64,000 nucleotides of DNA from an uncultured Prevotella sp. (GTDB lineage: Bacteria > Bacteroidota > Bacteroidia > Bacteroidales > Bacteroidaceae), in the NCBI GenBank assembly GCA_944320355.1, contig CALUHC010000010.1, forward strand, positions 1 through 64,000, in the 5' to 3' direction. Of this stretch, positions 37,556 through 46,222 are shown one piece after another. The position numbers were made by a program, and so were the translations under genes. Positions within the stretch are counted from its first letter, which is position 1. Each line of letters starts with the position of its first letter. Under the pieces are notes generated by a model. The model was not told the DNA's origin. It did not search any database and was given only the letters and a program-made list of their open reading frames with translations.

Positions 37556-39307
37556 TTACTGGATTTCAACATCGAACGTCATACCAGTCTGCCACTGGAG
37601 GTCAACAGAGAGACCAAGCGAAAGCTCAGAAGCGCGGAGGTCAGGAATGGTGACGTAAGCATTCTTCAACGAAGAGATTGTAAGGCTTGCCTTCGTCGTG
37701 AAGTCCTGCTGGAACACATCTGTAACGCCTTCAGGCTTCGTAACCCCTGTCGTTCCTTGCGGATTGAGCTGGGCAACAAGATAGAACTTGGCGCCGTTGG
37801 CAACCTTACCGTCAACACCGTAGAAGTCGGTGCCGGTGTTGTTGGTCAGCTCAATGGCAATGTAAACAACCGAAGGAGTGTTCTGCTTGTTGTCAAGCAG
37901 GAGGGTGTAGTTAGTCGCACTTGCTTCGTTGAACTTAGCAACTATGCCGGTCAGGGCGTTGTCATAAACGGTCTGGGTAAAGTTTGCGGCTGCAACGGGG
38001 TGCATATCCCAGCCTACAAAGTCGGGCTGGCCGCCTACAAGCACTGCGCTGACGGGGAATCCAGCAGAAGGAACAACGATTGACTGGTTTGACGTAAGCC
38101 CTGCAACAGCCTGGGCATTGTCTTCAAGTGTTGCTGTCTTGCACTTAACGGTGGTCTCCAGACGTGCCACGCCATACTGGATGTTGTTCTTCAAGGCTAC
38201 GTTGCGGGTCGTGGCGGTAACAACATCACCCCAGCCGCTGAATGCGCCTTCGGCAATCCAGCCGGCGGCTGTGTTTGGCCAAGTGACGGTCATCTGGCTC
38301 GTAGCCCAGAGCGGAGTGTTAACAAAGTAAGCGATTGATGCGGGATAGCAGAGGTTGTAAACATCGAGTGCGTTGTCTCCGGTGCCGACTGTCGGCCGAG
38401 AAACAGCAACAAACTTATCCGTCTGCCAGTCAACCTGGGCTGCGCCCTCGGGAACATTAAGGTCTGTCGGGAAAGTATTCTCCGTTGTCCAAGCCAAAGT
38501 TATGTTTCCATCAGCCTCTGTTGGAGTGAAATAAGTCTTGATTTTAGTCTGTATGGCTGTTGCAACAGTCTTTTGAGTACTTTCATCTGTTGCAGTCGCC
38601 ATGGTGTTTACGGCATTGTAAAGCTCTTCAAGCGTCAGCTTGACAGCATTGGCAGAACCTCCTACCAATGTCTGGTACTTCTCGTAAAGGGCAGCAAGCT
38701 CGTTGTCTGCCTGTGTGCTCCAGCCCTCTGCGGCAGCCACATCGTTGAGGATGTCAACCATTTCGCCGAGCTGGGTGGTAAAATCCGTGCCGGTAAGGAT
38801 AGTGTTAAGGTTGAACTTAACATCCTCAGCCTTTGCAGTCGCCTTCAAAGTGGAGGTCAGGATGCCTTTGGCAAACTTATCCCCTGCTGTAGTGGGAGCT
38901 GCTGTGCCGCCCATTCCGTAGAAGAGGAAGTTCTTAGTTCCCACAGGAATGTTGACGTCGCTGTAGAGTTTGTAATTGCTGCTGCCACCATCAAAGCCGT
39001 TAAAAGCAGCCAGAGGTATCACGCTCGTGAACGCAGAGCTTGCCGTTCCTGCCGATGTAAGCGGAAGAAGGTAAATGTCATACATCCCGAGGAAGTTGCT
39101 GTTGTTCTGCGTGTTCTCGGCAGACATACGGGTTTTCGGGCCGTAAGGGATGTTGATGGCGAACTGGGTCTTAACGACCTCGCCCGCTGCGGGGTTGGAA
39201 CCGGTGTTGTCGCCGGCCAGCTCGTCGTCGGAAGAGCATGAAGAGAAAGCCACCGCGCCCGTGAGCAACGCTGCGCTCATAAGGGCGAAATAATTCTGAT
39301 TTCTCAT
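37556..39307 (-). CDS. Mfa1-like major fimbrial subunit
   Basis: A predicted structural subunit of a type V pilus, 583 residues. The N-terminal lipoprotein signal (AALLTGAVAFSSC, Cys at 24) is followed by a SSDDELAGD linker and FAINIPYGPKTRMS. The KTR there is a plausible trypsin-like cleavage site for maturation as known in FimA/Mfa1. The long middle (~150-450) is unlike the best-known members and includes a helical stretch (ELAALYEKYQTLVGG). The C-terminus, LGLSVDLQWQTGMTFDVEIQ, has the W-x-x-G pattern of the strand exchanged during assembly. Gene order DUF3575, DUF3868, fimbrillin, anchor supports the call. Confidence 0.78.
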   Translation of the reverse strand: MRNQNYFALMSAALLTGAVAFSSCSSDDELAGDNTGSNPAAGEVVKTQFAINIPYGPKTRMSAENTQNNSNFLGMYDIYLLPLTSAGTASSAFTSVIPLAAFNGFDGGSSNYKLYSDVNIPVGTKNFLFYGMGGTAAPTTAGDKFAKGILTSTLKATAKAEDVKFNLNTILTGTDFTTQLGEMVDILNDVAAAEGWSTQADNELAALYEKYQTLVGGSANAVKLTLEELYNAVNTMATATDESTQKTVATAIQTKIKTYFTPTEADGNITLAWTTENTFPTDLNVPEGAAQVDWQTDKFVAVSRPTVGTGDNALDVYNLCYPASIAYFVNTPLWATSQMTVTWPNTAAGWIAEGAFSGWGDVVTATTRNVALKNNIQYGVARLETTVKCKTATLEDNAQAVAGLTSNQSIVVPSAGFPVSAVLVGGQPDFVGWDMHPVAAANFTQTVYDNALTGIVAKFNEASATNYTLLLDNKQNTPSVVYIAIELTNNTGTDFYGVDGKVANGAKFYLVAQLNPQGTTGVTKPEGVTDVFQQDFTTKASLTISSLKNAYVTIPDLRASELSLGLSVDLQWQTGMTFDVEIQ

Positions 39308-39467
39308 AAGATGATTAATTTATTGGTTTGTTAATGTTTGAATATTCGTGAAGATGCGAGCTTCTCTCCCTCGGGAAGGGAGCTGCCGCGCCGGATTGGA
39401 GGCGGAGGAGAACCAAGAGACATAGGCGGCAGAGGCGGCCCAATCCTAATTCTCATCGCGCAGTTTT

Positions 39468-40886
39468 TTAATCTTTAACTTTCAATTTTTCCCTCTCTTC
39501 TATCTGCCTCAGGTTCTCGGCGGCCTGCGGGTTGCCGTTTGCGGCGGCGCGGCGCAGGTGCTGCAGAGCCTCATCGCGGCGGCCTGTCATGTAGCAGGCC
39601 ACGCCCAGGGCATTGTGCGACCGCTCGTCGTGGCTGACAGTGCGCAGCAGTGCCAAGGCCTCTTCGGCCTGCCCGCGGCGTATCATCTCCGTGGCGCGGT
39701 TGATGATGCGCGCGGCGGTGTCGGGCACATAGTCGTAATATATGCGCAGGTAGCCCGAGTTGCGCTGGTCGGCCAGCACGCTGTCGCGCAGCCATCGCCA
39801 TGCGCGGCGGCCGTCGAGCCGCTTTATCAGCTGCTCCCGGCGGTCGGGGTCAGGCTCGTTGTCTATGATGCTGAGCAGGCGGTCGCGGTATGGCGAGTTG
39901 CACCCGGCAATCTGCGCCCGCAGCTCGCGCCATCCCTCGCCGCCGTTCACCACCTCGTAGAGCGAGTCGGGCGTGTCCACGCGCCGCTGTATGTAGTCCT
40001 TGAGCGCACGGACGCGGTTGCCGGCCAGCTCGATGTTGTGGCGGCGCGGGCCGTCGATGGATGCCAGACCGACAATCTGTATGACCTTGACAGCCGACGT
40101 GGTGTCGGCCATGATGGCCCGTGTGATGTCTATTATGCGGTCGAGCGTTGCCGCGTTGTCGCGGAAGTCGTGACGCAGCACGTGCTTGTCGAGCGGGAAG
40201 TGGACGAAGAGCGCCCCCCGGCGAATCACGCCGTCATAGGGCTTGTATTGCGATATGTGCTGCAGCACGGGGTTGTCGCGCTGCAGTTCGCCGGCCTTGC
40301 CCGTATTGTCTGGCACAAGAGCCAGCGCGGGGCGGAACGGCGGCACGTATGCAAACCGGCCTATACGTGCGGCGGGCAGAGACTCCACCTCGCAGCAACC
40401 CTCCTGCTCGCGGTCGGCATCGATGCTGATGCGCCCTTGCCACAGCCACGGCGCGTCGGCGCGGCTCAGCGTTATGTCATAGTCCACACGACCGTCGGCA
40501 GGCACCTCGCGCCCTGCGGGAGCCTGCGGCACGGCCTCGCCGAAGTAGCGGGCGCGATCGGCCTTGCGGGCGTTGCGCTTGCCACGAAACACCGCCGGCT
40601 CAAGGCGCAGCGTGTCGCCCCGCCCGTTGGTGAGGCGCGGCGTGGCCCACACGGAGTAGTCGCTGCCCACGCGATCTGCCTCGCTGAGAGTGAAGGTGAG
40701 GCGCAGGCGGGCGCTGTCCTGAGAAGCCCCCTCAAAGCCTACAGCCCCTCCCCGACCCTCCCCCGTGGGGAGAGAGACCTGCGGCAGCAACGGGGATGCC
40801 GCCACTACACTATTATAAAAGAGGAGCAGGGCTATGGAGAGCACAACCCGGGCGGTGAGGTCCCTTTTTATATTTCTTCTATCCAT
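39468..40886 (-). CDS. DUF3868 protein with OmpA-like and TPR regions
   Basis: An exported protein of 472 residues regularly found in fimbrial loci of Bacteroidales. A signal peptide (VLSIALLLFYNSVVAAS) is followed by the DUF3868 beta domain (~60-190; LRLTFTLSEADRVGSDYSVW). An OmpA-like peptidoglycan-binding stretch follows (~215-330; FPLDKHVLRHDFRDN, IQIVGLASIDGPRRHNIELA), and then a TPR/Sel1-like tail (~400-465). The short segment LPTGEGRGG just after the signal peptide is encoded by a CTCCCCCGTGGGGAG hairpin of an intergenic repeat family, kept in frame. The C-terminal LKVKD is encoded by TTAATCTTTAACTTTC-like words. It starts 6 bases after the DUF3575 gene, so the two are co-transcribed. 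Confidence 0.75.
   Translation of the reverse strand: MDRRNIKRDLTARVVLSIALLLFYNSVVAASPLLPQVSLPTGEGRGGAVGFEGASQDSARLRLTFTLSEADRVGSDYSVWATPRLTNGRGDTLRLEPAVFRGKRNARKADRARYFGEAVPQAPAGREVPADGRVDYDITLSRADAPWLWQGRISIDADREQEGCCEVESLPAARIGRFAYVPPFRPALALVPDNTGKAGELQRDNPVLQHISQYKPYDGVIRRGALFVHFPLDKHVLRHDFRDNAATLDRIIDITRAIMADTTSAVKVIQIVGLASIDGPRRHNIELAGNRVRALKDYIQRRVDTPDSLYEVVNGGEGWRELRAQIAGCNSPYRDRLLSIIDNEPDPDRREQLIKRLDGRRAWRWLRDSVLADQRNSGYLRIYYDYVPDTAARIINRATEMIRRGQAEEALALLRTVSHDERSHNALGVACYMTGRRDEALQHLRRAAANGNPQAAENLRQIEEREKLKVKD
40758..40772. repeat. In-frame CTCCCCC/GGGGAG hairpin inside the DUF3868 gene
   Basis: CTCCCCCGTGGGGAG, related to hairpins between genes at 34581, 41850, 44224 and 50150, lies within coding sequence just after the signal-peptide region. 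Confidence 0.7.
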
Positions 40887-40892
40887 ACCTTT

Positions 40893-41486
40893 TTACTTTA
40901 TATAATATACCACGGAGACGGCGAGCTTTGTGGGCATGAAGAGCCAGCGGGTGTCCTCGTCCACTTGCGAGCCGCACACCTCGCACATATATTTCTTATA
41001 ATGGGTCACGCCCACACCGATGCCTATCGCGGCCTCAAGGCTCCAACGGCGGCCCAGCATCCAACTGTAGCCGTAGAGCACGCCCACAGCTCCGATGTCT
41101 CCCTGGAAGCGATGGTCATCGAGTTCGGGAAAAATGCCGAAAGGCACATCGATGTTGCCCGCGTTGTAGTGCGAGTAGAGGGCATTCACGCCAACGAAGT
41201 GGCCGGCGTATGCCGAACATAGCCAATAGCGAGCCTCCGGCTCAATGAGCACGTGCTTCAACTTGGCGTTCTCAGAAAAAGTAAACGGATTGTATCCGGC
41301 GGTGAGGCCGAGTGTCCAGCGCGGGGCGACCTTCAGTTCTGCGCCGATGTTGGGCGTGGTTGTCGCCCAATAGAGGGCATTGGTCTTCAGCGCTATGCGC
41401 TGCGCCGAGACCCGCTGTGTCCCCACTAGCATTATCATGACAACCAATATCCACCATCCCGTTTTATTGCTGCTATTACGGTTCAT
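40893..41486 (-). CDS. DUF3575 family outer-membrane beta-barrel-like protein
   Basis: An exported protein of 197 residues. The signal peptide ends VSAQ; then comes the family start RIALKTNALYWATTTPNIG, followed by alternating strands (ELKVAPRWTLGLTAGYNPF, VGVNALYSHYNAGNID, SWMLGRRWSLEAAIGIGVG) as expected for a small outer-membrane barrel. A CEVCGSQVDED loop with two Cys is near the end. It is the first gene of the fimbrial locus and directly precedes the DUF3868 gene. Its exact role is not established; the context suggests outer-membrane assembly of the pilus. Confidence 0.78.
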   Translation of the reverse strand: MNRNSSNKTGWWILVVMIMLVGTQRVSAQRIALKTNALYWATTTPNIGAELKVAPRWTLGLTAGYNPFTFSENAKLKHVLIEPEARYWLCSAYAGHFVGVNALYSHYNAGNIDVPFGIFPELDDHRFQGDIGAVGVLYGYSWMLGRRWSLEAAIGIGVGVTHYKKYMCEVCGSQVDEDTRWLFMPTKLAVSVVYYIK

Positions 41487-41760
41487 CTGATATTATTCAA
41501 TCAATATAGTTTCCTGCAAGTCTTTATCATAACCATATTTTGAAAACCAATGCACGGACAAGACAGCCCGTTCCTCATATAAAAAAGCCTTCAGCCGCTA
41601 CACTCTACATGGCACAAAGCCTCCTGCCAACAAGCGCCTGATGACAACTCAGCGTGAAAGCAGGCACACCATAAATATGCGCGGCCTCGATATCATTGGC
41701 GGAGCATACGTCATAAATCGGATTTCTTATTGGCATCCGTCAACACATAGTTTCAGACTG

Positions 41761-41816
41761 CAAAGATAATGATTTATTTAAGTAAAAACAATATTAAAAG
41801 CCATTTTACCCCCCCC
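41761..41816 (-). promoter_or_regulatory. Promoter of the fimbrial locus, with poly-C/G tract upstream
   Basis: Minus-strand TATCTTTG (41761-41768) with ATTG 20 bases upstream (41789-41792) fits the Bacteroidetes promoter. A run of eight C (41809-41816; G on the sense strand) lies about 17 bases farther upstream. The leader to the DUF3575 start would be about 270 bases. Confidence 0.55.
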
Positions 41817-41849
41817 ATTAAGTTTTATTAAGAAAAGCTATCCCTCCAA

Positions 41850-41867
41850 CCTCCCCCAGTGGGGAGG
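41850..41867. repeat. CCTCCCC/GGGGAGG hairpin between btuB-like and fimbrial genes
   Basis: CCTCCCCCAGTGGGGAGG, of the same hairpin class as 34581, 40758, 44224 and 50150. Confidence 0.6.
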
Positions 41868-41968
41868 CGGAAGGGACGGGAGAGCGGAGAGAGATGGGAG
41901 AACAGGGAAGGCAGAATACAATAGGCAGCTTATGCGACCTAAAGCACGGCACGCCCACCGCGCCAGCC

Positions 41969-42020
41969 CAACTCTCAATTCTCAATTCTTAATTTTTAAT
42001 TCTTAATTCTCAATTCTTAA
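41969..42020 (-). repeat. AATTCTTAATT words overlapping the btuB-like stop codon
   Basis: Repeated CTCAATTC and TTAATTC words start inside the last codons of the receptor gene (encoding IKN and the stop) and run about 40 bases beyond. Confidence 0.7.
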
Positions 42021-44085
42021 TTACCACCGCCGCCCCGGCAATGAACCAGAATCCGGGCTGCGGCACATTGCCATAGTCCACGTATGTGGCGGAGAAGATG
42101 TTGTTAGCCTCTATGTAGAGTCGGAACGGGCGGATGCTCCACTGCACCCGGGCATCGGCCACGGCGTAGGGTGAGTAGGCGCGTGTGGCGCCGCCGGTGT
42201 CGGTGTATGTGCCGCGGCGGTCCTGGTAGCGGCAACTGACATCGAGCGAGAGGCGCGGCAACAGGTCGAGGCCGAGCCTGGCCACGAGCTTATGGCGCAG
42301 GTACTCAAGTGAGTAGCGGCTCTCGAGTCCCTCCGTGCCGTCCATGTCCTGCGTTATGTAGTTGTAGTCAACAGCCAATGAGCGCATCAGCGTCTGGCCG
42401 GGCAACAGCCGCCGGAAGTCGAGCCGCAGCGAAGACTCCACGCCGAGCGCACTGATGCGCGCGAAGTTGACCGACCGCCACGGAGCGTCGGGGCCGTCGG
42501 CCACGGTGCGCACCCAGTCTATGAGGTTCTTGTAGCGGTTGTGATAGACCGACGCGGAGGCACTGAGACCACCACGGCTGTAGCGCACGCCGCCCTCGTA
42601 TGCCGTCAGCTCCTCGGGCTGCAGGTGGCTGTCGGCCTTATGGCCGCCCACTGAATAGTAAAGCTCGGTAGCCGAGGGCAGGCGCAGCGATGTGTTGCAA
42701 GAGGCATAGACCGTCCACGCGCCGCCGAGGGCAAGGCTGGCATCGATGCCGGGATAGACGCGCATGGGCGCGTCGCTCCACGAGTTCTTGGCCGCCACGA
42801 GGCCTGCCGAGAGTGACAGCGGCCCGAGAAGGACGTTGTGTTCGAGCATGAGGTTGATGTTGGTTCGGTTCAGGCCGTAGCCGTAGCTGCGGTCTGTGCC
42901 GTGAATGTGGTGCGGGCGGGAGAGCGGCTCGCCGAGCGTTGTGCTAAGCAAGTCCTCGTTGCGAAGCTCGCCGCCGATGGCCGTGCGCCCCAAAGCCCAG
43001 TCGAAGAAGCCGGTGACGTTGATGCCGAACACATCGTAGCGGTGGTAGTTGAACGGCACCTGCGCCTCAGAGCCGCGATACAGCTCAAAGCGGTCGGCAC
43101 CGTGATTCCAATAGAGAGCCGAGCGCAGGCGCAGCGCCCCGGCGCGCGTCTCGGCGCGCAGGGCTGTGGTGGTCTTGAAGGTGCGCTCGTACTGGTCGTC
43201 CCACGACGCGCCGTAGAAGGTGTTTGAGCCATATCCCTTGAGGCTCATGCCCGCGTGCCAGTCGGCCTTGAGCTGCCCTGAGGCATAGCCGCCACGCCAG
43301 AAAGCCTTGCCGCCGCTGTAGTCGGCGTTGAGCCCGCCTGCCCGGTTGCGGCTGTAGCCGTCGCTGCGCGAATAGCTGCCCGAGAGGCTGTTGCCCCACC
43401 GGCCTGAGGCCAAGGCCACACGGGTTGCGGCAGAGGCATAGCCATAGCTGCCGCCCTCAATGCGCGCGTCCAGTGCCGTTTCGTCGGGGCGGCGGGTGAC
43501 AATGTTGATAGCTCCTGATAGTGATGAAGTGCCGTAAACACGCCCGGCAGGTCCTTCGAGCACTTCTATGCGTTCGATCTCCGAAATATCAACGGGGAAA
43601 TCGAATACGTTATGACCTGACTGCGGGTCTCCGATGTTGATTCCATCCAAGAGAATGGCCACCTGCTCGTAGTTGCCTCCCCGGATGCTGACATCGGTCT
43701 GCGCTCCCATGGGACCCCGCTGGCGCACGTCCACGCCTGCGGCGTACTTGAGCAAGTCGTTGACACTCTGCGCCGGCGCGGCGGCAATGTCGGCCCGCGT
43801 CAGCACACTAACCATTCTCACGGTGCGGCCCGAGGCCGGCGGCGCCATCGAACCCGTGACGCTGACCTCGCCGAGCGTTACCTCCCTGCCCGTTGCCATG
43901 GCCACGGTGTCGGCCGGCAGCGGCTTGATGCTGATGCCATCGGCACGCGCGTAGGTGAGCGTGGCCACGCTGAGCGTGCCGATGATCACCTCACGGCCCA
44001 AGCAAGCGAAAAGGGAATAGCCCTTGCGCCCGAAACGACGGAACACAAGAGGCTCACGCTTGTTGAAAGAATTGTTTTTGTACAT
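42010..44085 (-). CDS. TonB-dependent outer-membrane receptor, BtuB-like
   Basis: A TonB-dependent channel of 691 residues. The plug is at ~75-190 (SVNDLLKYAAGVDVRQRGPM, VSIRGGNYEQVAILLDGINI, IERIEVLEGPAGRVYGTSSL) and the barrel runs to a C-terminal strand. It lacks the CarboxypepD-like N-domain of SusC-type receptors and resembles vitamin B12 or iron-complex receptors. The first ~50 residues are an unusually long leader (FNKREPLVFRRFGRKGYSLF, LSVATLTYARAD). The B12-dependent reductase at 50264 makes cobalamin a plausible cargo, but I see no cobalamin riboswitch in the 353 bases upstream. The last codons (IKN, stop) lie inside an AATTCTTAATT repeat. Confidence 0.75.
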   Translation of the reverse strand: MYKNNSFNKREPLVFRRFGRKGYSLFACLGREVIIGTLSVATLTYARADGISIKPLPADTVAMATGREVTLGEVSVTGSMAPPASGRTVRMVSVLTRADIAAAPAQSVNDLLKYAAGVDVRQRGPMGAQTDVSIRGGNYEQVAILLDGINIGDPQSGHNVFDFPVDISEIERIEVLEGPAGRVYGTSSLSGAINIVTRRPDETALDARIEGGSYGYASAATRVALASGRWGNSLSGSYSRSDGYSRNRAGGLNADYSGGKAFWRGGYASGQLKADWHAGMSLKGYGSNTFYGASWDDQYERTFKTTTALRAETRAGALRLRSALYWNHGADRFELYRGSEAQVPFNYHRYDVFGINVTGFFDWALGRTAIGGELRNEDLLSTTLGEPLSRPHHIHGTDRSYGYGLNRTNINLMLEHNVLLGPLSLSAGLVAAKNSWSDAPMRVYPGIDASLALGGAWTVYASCNTSLRLPSATELYYSVGGHKADSHLQPEELTAYEGGVRYSRGGLSASASVYHNRYKNLIDWVRTVADGPDAPWRSVNFARISALGVESSLRLDFRRLLPGQTLMRSLAVDYNYITQDMDGTEGLESRYSLEYLRHKLVARLGLDLLPRLSLDVSCRYQDRRGTYTDTGGATRAYSPYAVADARVQWSIRPFRLYIEANNIFSATYVDYGNVPQPGFWFIAGAAVVIKN

Positions 44086-44109
44086 TTGATTTATAATGGA
44101 ATTTAAAAG

Positions 44110-44187
44110 AAGAATCTTTAGGAAGTTAAAGAAGTTAACGGAAGTTATCGCTCCACTGCATTCCGCTCGGGAAGTTAACGGACAATA
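44110..44187 (+). repeat. GTTAAC-rich hairpin family, copy upstream of btuB-like gene
   Basis: GAAGTTAACGGAAGTTATCG then CTCCACTGCATTCCGCTCGG and GAAGTTAACGGACAATAG. Closely related copies are at 49978, 50057, 54532 and 56258. Confidence 0.75.
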
Positions 44188-44223
44188 GCCTTACTGGCGG
44201 TTTCTCTTTGGGGAGAACGGAAG

Positions 44224-44242
44224 CCCTCCCCCGTGTGGAGGG
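44224..44242. repeat. CCCTCC/GGAGGG hairpin between dnaA and btuB-like gene
   Basis: CCCTCCCCCGTGTGGAGGG, a hairpin of the class seen at 34581, 41850 and 50150. Confidence 0.6.
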
Positions 44243-44367
44243 AGCTGCTGCGCCCAGGAGGGATAGACAGACTGAGAGGAATGGGAGATATGGGAGAAGT
44301 GGAAGAGCTGAAAGCAATAGGCCGCTTAGGCGGCATAGGCACCATAAAGCCCAGCAAACCTTCGCGC

Positions 44368-44450
44368 AGCCTAATTCTCAATTCTTAATTCTCAATTCTT
44401 AATTCTCTTCGCGCAGCCTAATTCTCAATTCTTAATTCTCAATTCTTAAT
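44368..44450 (-). repeat. AATTCTTAATT words overlapping the dnaA stop codon
   Basis: Two rounds of CGCGCAGCCTAATTC followed by TCAATTC/TTAATTC words. The second round extends into the last codons of dnaA and encodes KIKN and the stop. Confidence 0.75.
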
Positions 44451-45845
44451 TTTAAATGAGCTTTCTATGCTGCCTATTTCTTCGGCGAAAGCCTTGTCAA
44501 CCTTGAGGCGCTGCTCTATGGTGGAGCAGCTGTGGATGACGGTGGAGTGGTCGCGGTTGCCTATGAGCTGGCCTATGCGCGACGCCGGCATCTTGGTATA
44601 TTTCTGCGCGAAGTACATGGAGACCTGCCTCGTGAGCACATAGTCGCGCTTGCGGCTGCGGCTGAACACGTTCTGGGTCGTTACGTTGAAGTGTGCGCAC
44701 ACCTTCTCGAGAATGTCGTCCACGGTGAGCGGGCGGTTGTCTATCTTCACGGCACGCTTGATGACGCGCTCGGCCAGCCGCATATCTATGTTGCAGTTGT
44801 AGACCACCGAGTAGGCCAGAAGCGAGTTGATGACTCCCTCAAGGTCGCGCACGCTGCCGCTGGCCGTCTGCGCTATGAACATGATGACGTCGGCGGGGAT
44901 GACAAGTCCGTCGCGGCGGCACTTGGAGTTGAGTATGTCCACGCACAGCTGCACGTTGGGTTTCTCAAGCTCGGCTATGAGTCCGCAGCTGAAACGGGTG
45001 AGCAAGCGGTCCTTCATGCCCTGCAAGTCGACCGGCGGGCGGTCGCTGGCAAGGATTATCTGCTTGGAGTTGCGGAACAGGTGGTTGAAGATATGGAAGA
45101 ACGTGTCGAGCGTCTTTGTGGCCGTGGCCCACTCCTGTATGTCGTCGACAATGAGCACGTCGATGGTCTGGTAGAAGTTTATGAAGTCGTTGACGCGGTT
45201 CTGGCGCACGGCATCGGTGAACTGAACCTGAAACAGGCGGGCGCTGACATAGAGCACGCGCTTCTGCGGATACAGTTCCTTGCAGCGCACCCCAATGGCA
45301 TTGACGAGGTGGGTCTTGCCGCAACCCGACGGGCCGAAGATGAAGAAGGGATTGAAGGTAGACTTCCCCGGATGCTCGGCTATCGACAGGCCGACGGTGC
45401 GCGGCAGCTTGTTGCTGTCGCCCTCTATGAAGTTTGCGAACGTGTGCTTGGTGTCGAGCTGAGGGTTGAGCCCCTGCGGCACGGCGGCATCGAGTGTGGT
45501 TGGCGACTGGTTGGCCCTCGTGGCGCGCGGCGGCTCAATGTCGCCGGGCTGCTCCGCGTCGATGTCCTGAGTGAGGTGGTGCTCGCTGTCGGTCACAATG
45601 CGGTAGCGCAGCACCACGTTGGCGCCGAAACAGCGCGCGAGCACCTTGTTGAGCAGGCCTACATAGTACTGCTCAAGATACTCGTATGCATAATGGCTCT
45701 GCACCTGAAGCAACAGCGTATTGGCCGAGGCGTCGAACGACTCGAACACAATTGGCGCGAACCACGTCTTGAACTGCTGCTCGGTGACATTCTCCTTGAT
45801 CAACGCAAGGCACTTGTCCCACAGAACCTTATACTTGCTTACCAT
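44439..45845 (-). CDS. dnaA: Chromosomal replication initiator DnaA
   Basis: Replication initiator, AAA+ ATPase, 468 residues. Domain I has LWDKCLALIKENVTEQQFKT; a short variable linker follows at ~90-130. The ATPase has Walker A GPSGCGKTHLVNAI and Walker B VLIVDDIQEW. Domain IV carries the DnaA-box signature IGNRDHSTVIHS near the C-terminus. The last four residues KIKN are encoded within an AATTCTTAATT repeat. A promoter and a near-match DnaA box (TTATTCACT, 45852-45860) lie just upstream, consistent with autoregulation. Confidence 0.97.
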   Translation of the reverse strand: MVSKYKVLWDKCLALIKENVTEQQFKTWFAPIVFESFDASANTLLLQVQSHYAYEYLEQYYVGLLNKVLARCFGANVVLRYRIVTDSEHHLTQDIDAEQPGDIEPPRATRANQSPTTLDAAVPQGLNPQLDTKHTFANFIEGDSNKLPRTVGLSIAEHPGKSTFNPFFIFGPSGCGKTHLVNAIGVRCKELYPQKRVLYVSARLFQVQFTDAVRQNRVNDFINFYQTIDVLIVDDIQEWATATKTLDTFFHIFNHLFRNSKQIILASDRPPVDLQGMKDRLLTRFSCGLIAELEKPNVQLCVDILNSKCRRDGLVIPADVIMFIAQTASGSVRDLEGVINSLLAYSVVYNCNIDMRLAERVIKRAVKIDNRPLTVDDILEKVCAHFNVTTQNVFSRSRKRDYVLTRQVSMYFAQKYTKMPASRIGQLIGNRDHSTVIHSCSTIEQRLKVDKAFAEEIGSIESSFKIKN

Positions 45846-45893
45846 TGGGGGTTATTCACTTTTTGGAATGAATCATGAAGCTGTTTCGGACTG

Positions 45894-45925
45894 CAAATAT
45901 CGCAATTTTTTTCCAAACCTGCAAA
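45894..45925 (-). promoter_or_regulatory. dnaA promoter
   Basis: Minus-strand TTTG (45922-45925), 20 bases, GATATTTG (45894-45901; one change from TAnnTTTG). The leader of about 45 bases includes TTATTCACT, one base off the DnaA-box consensus. Confidence 0.55.
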
Positions 45926-46222
45926 TCGCGCCTTTTTATTGCGCCGGGACAGAAATGGCGTAAACCGTTTATTTACGGGCAGTTAAGGCTCATTGGTATG
46001 TCGGAAAGGCAAACAGCCCCTTGCCTATATGCAAGTTTTTATAAATCAAATGGTTATGCCAACAGGCACACAAACCTGAACCAGAATCGGATTTATGCAC
46101 CCGACAATACCGAAAACGCCATATATCAGGACGTTGTGAAATATCCTTGACACATCGCCGGGCGCAAATCGTTATTTATACAAAATAAAAATTGCGGACG
46201 AAACAGCACAGAAGGCGATGTA

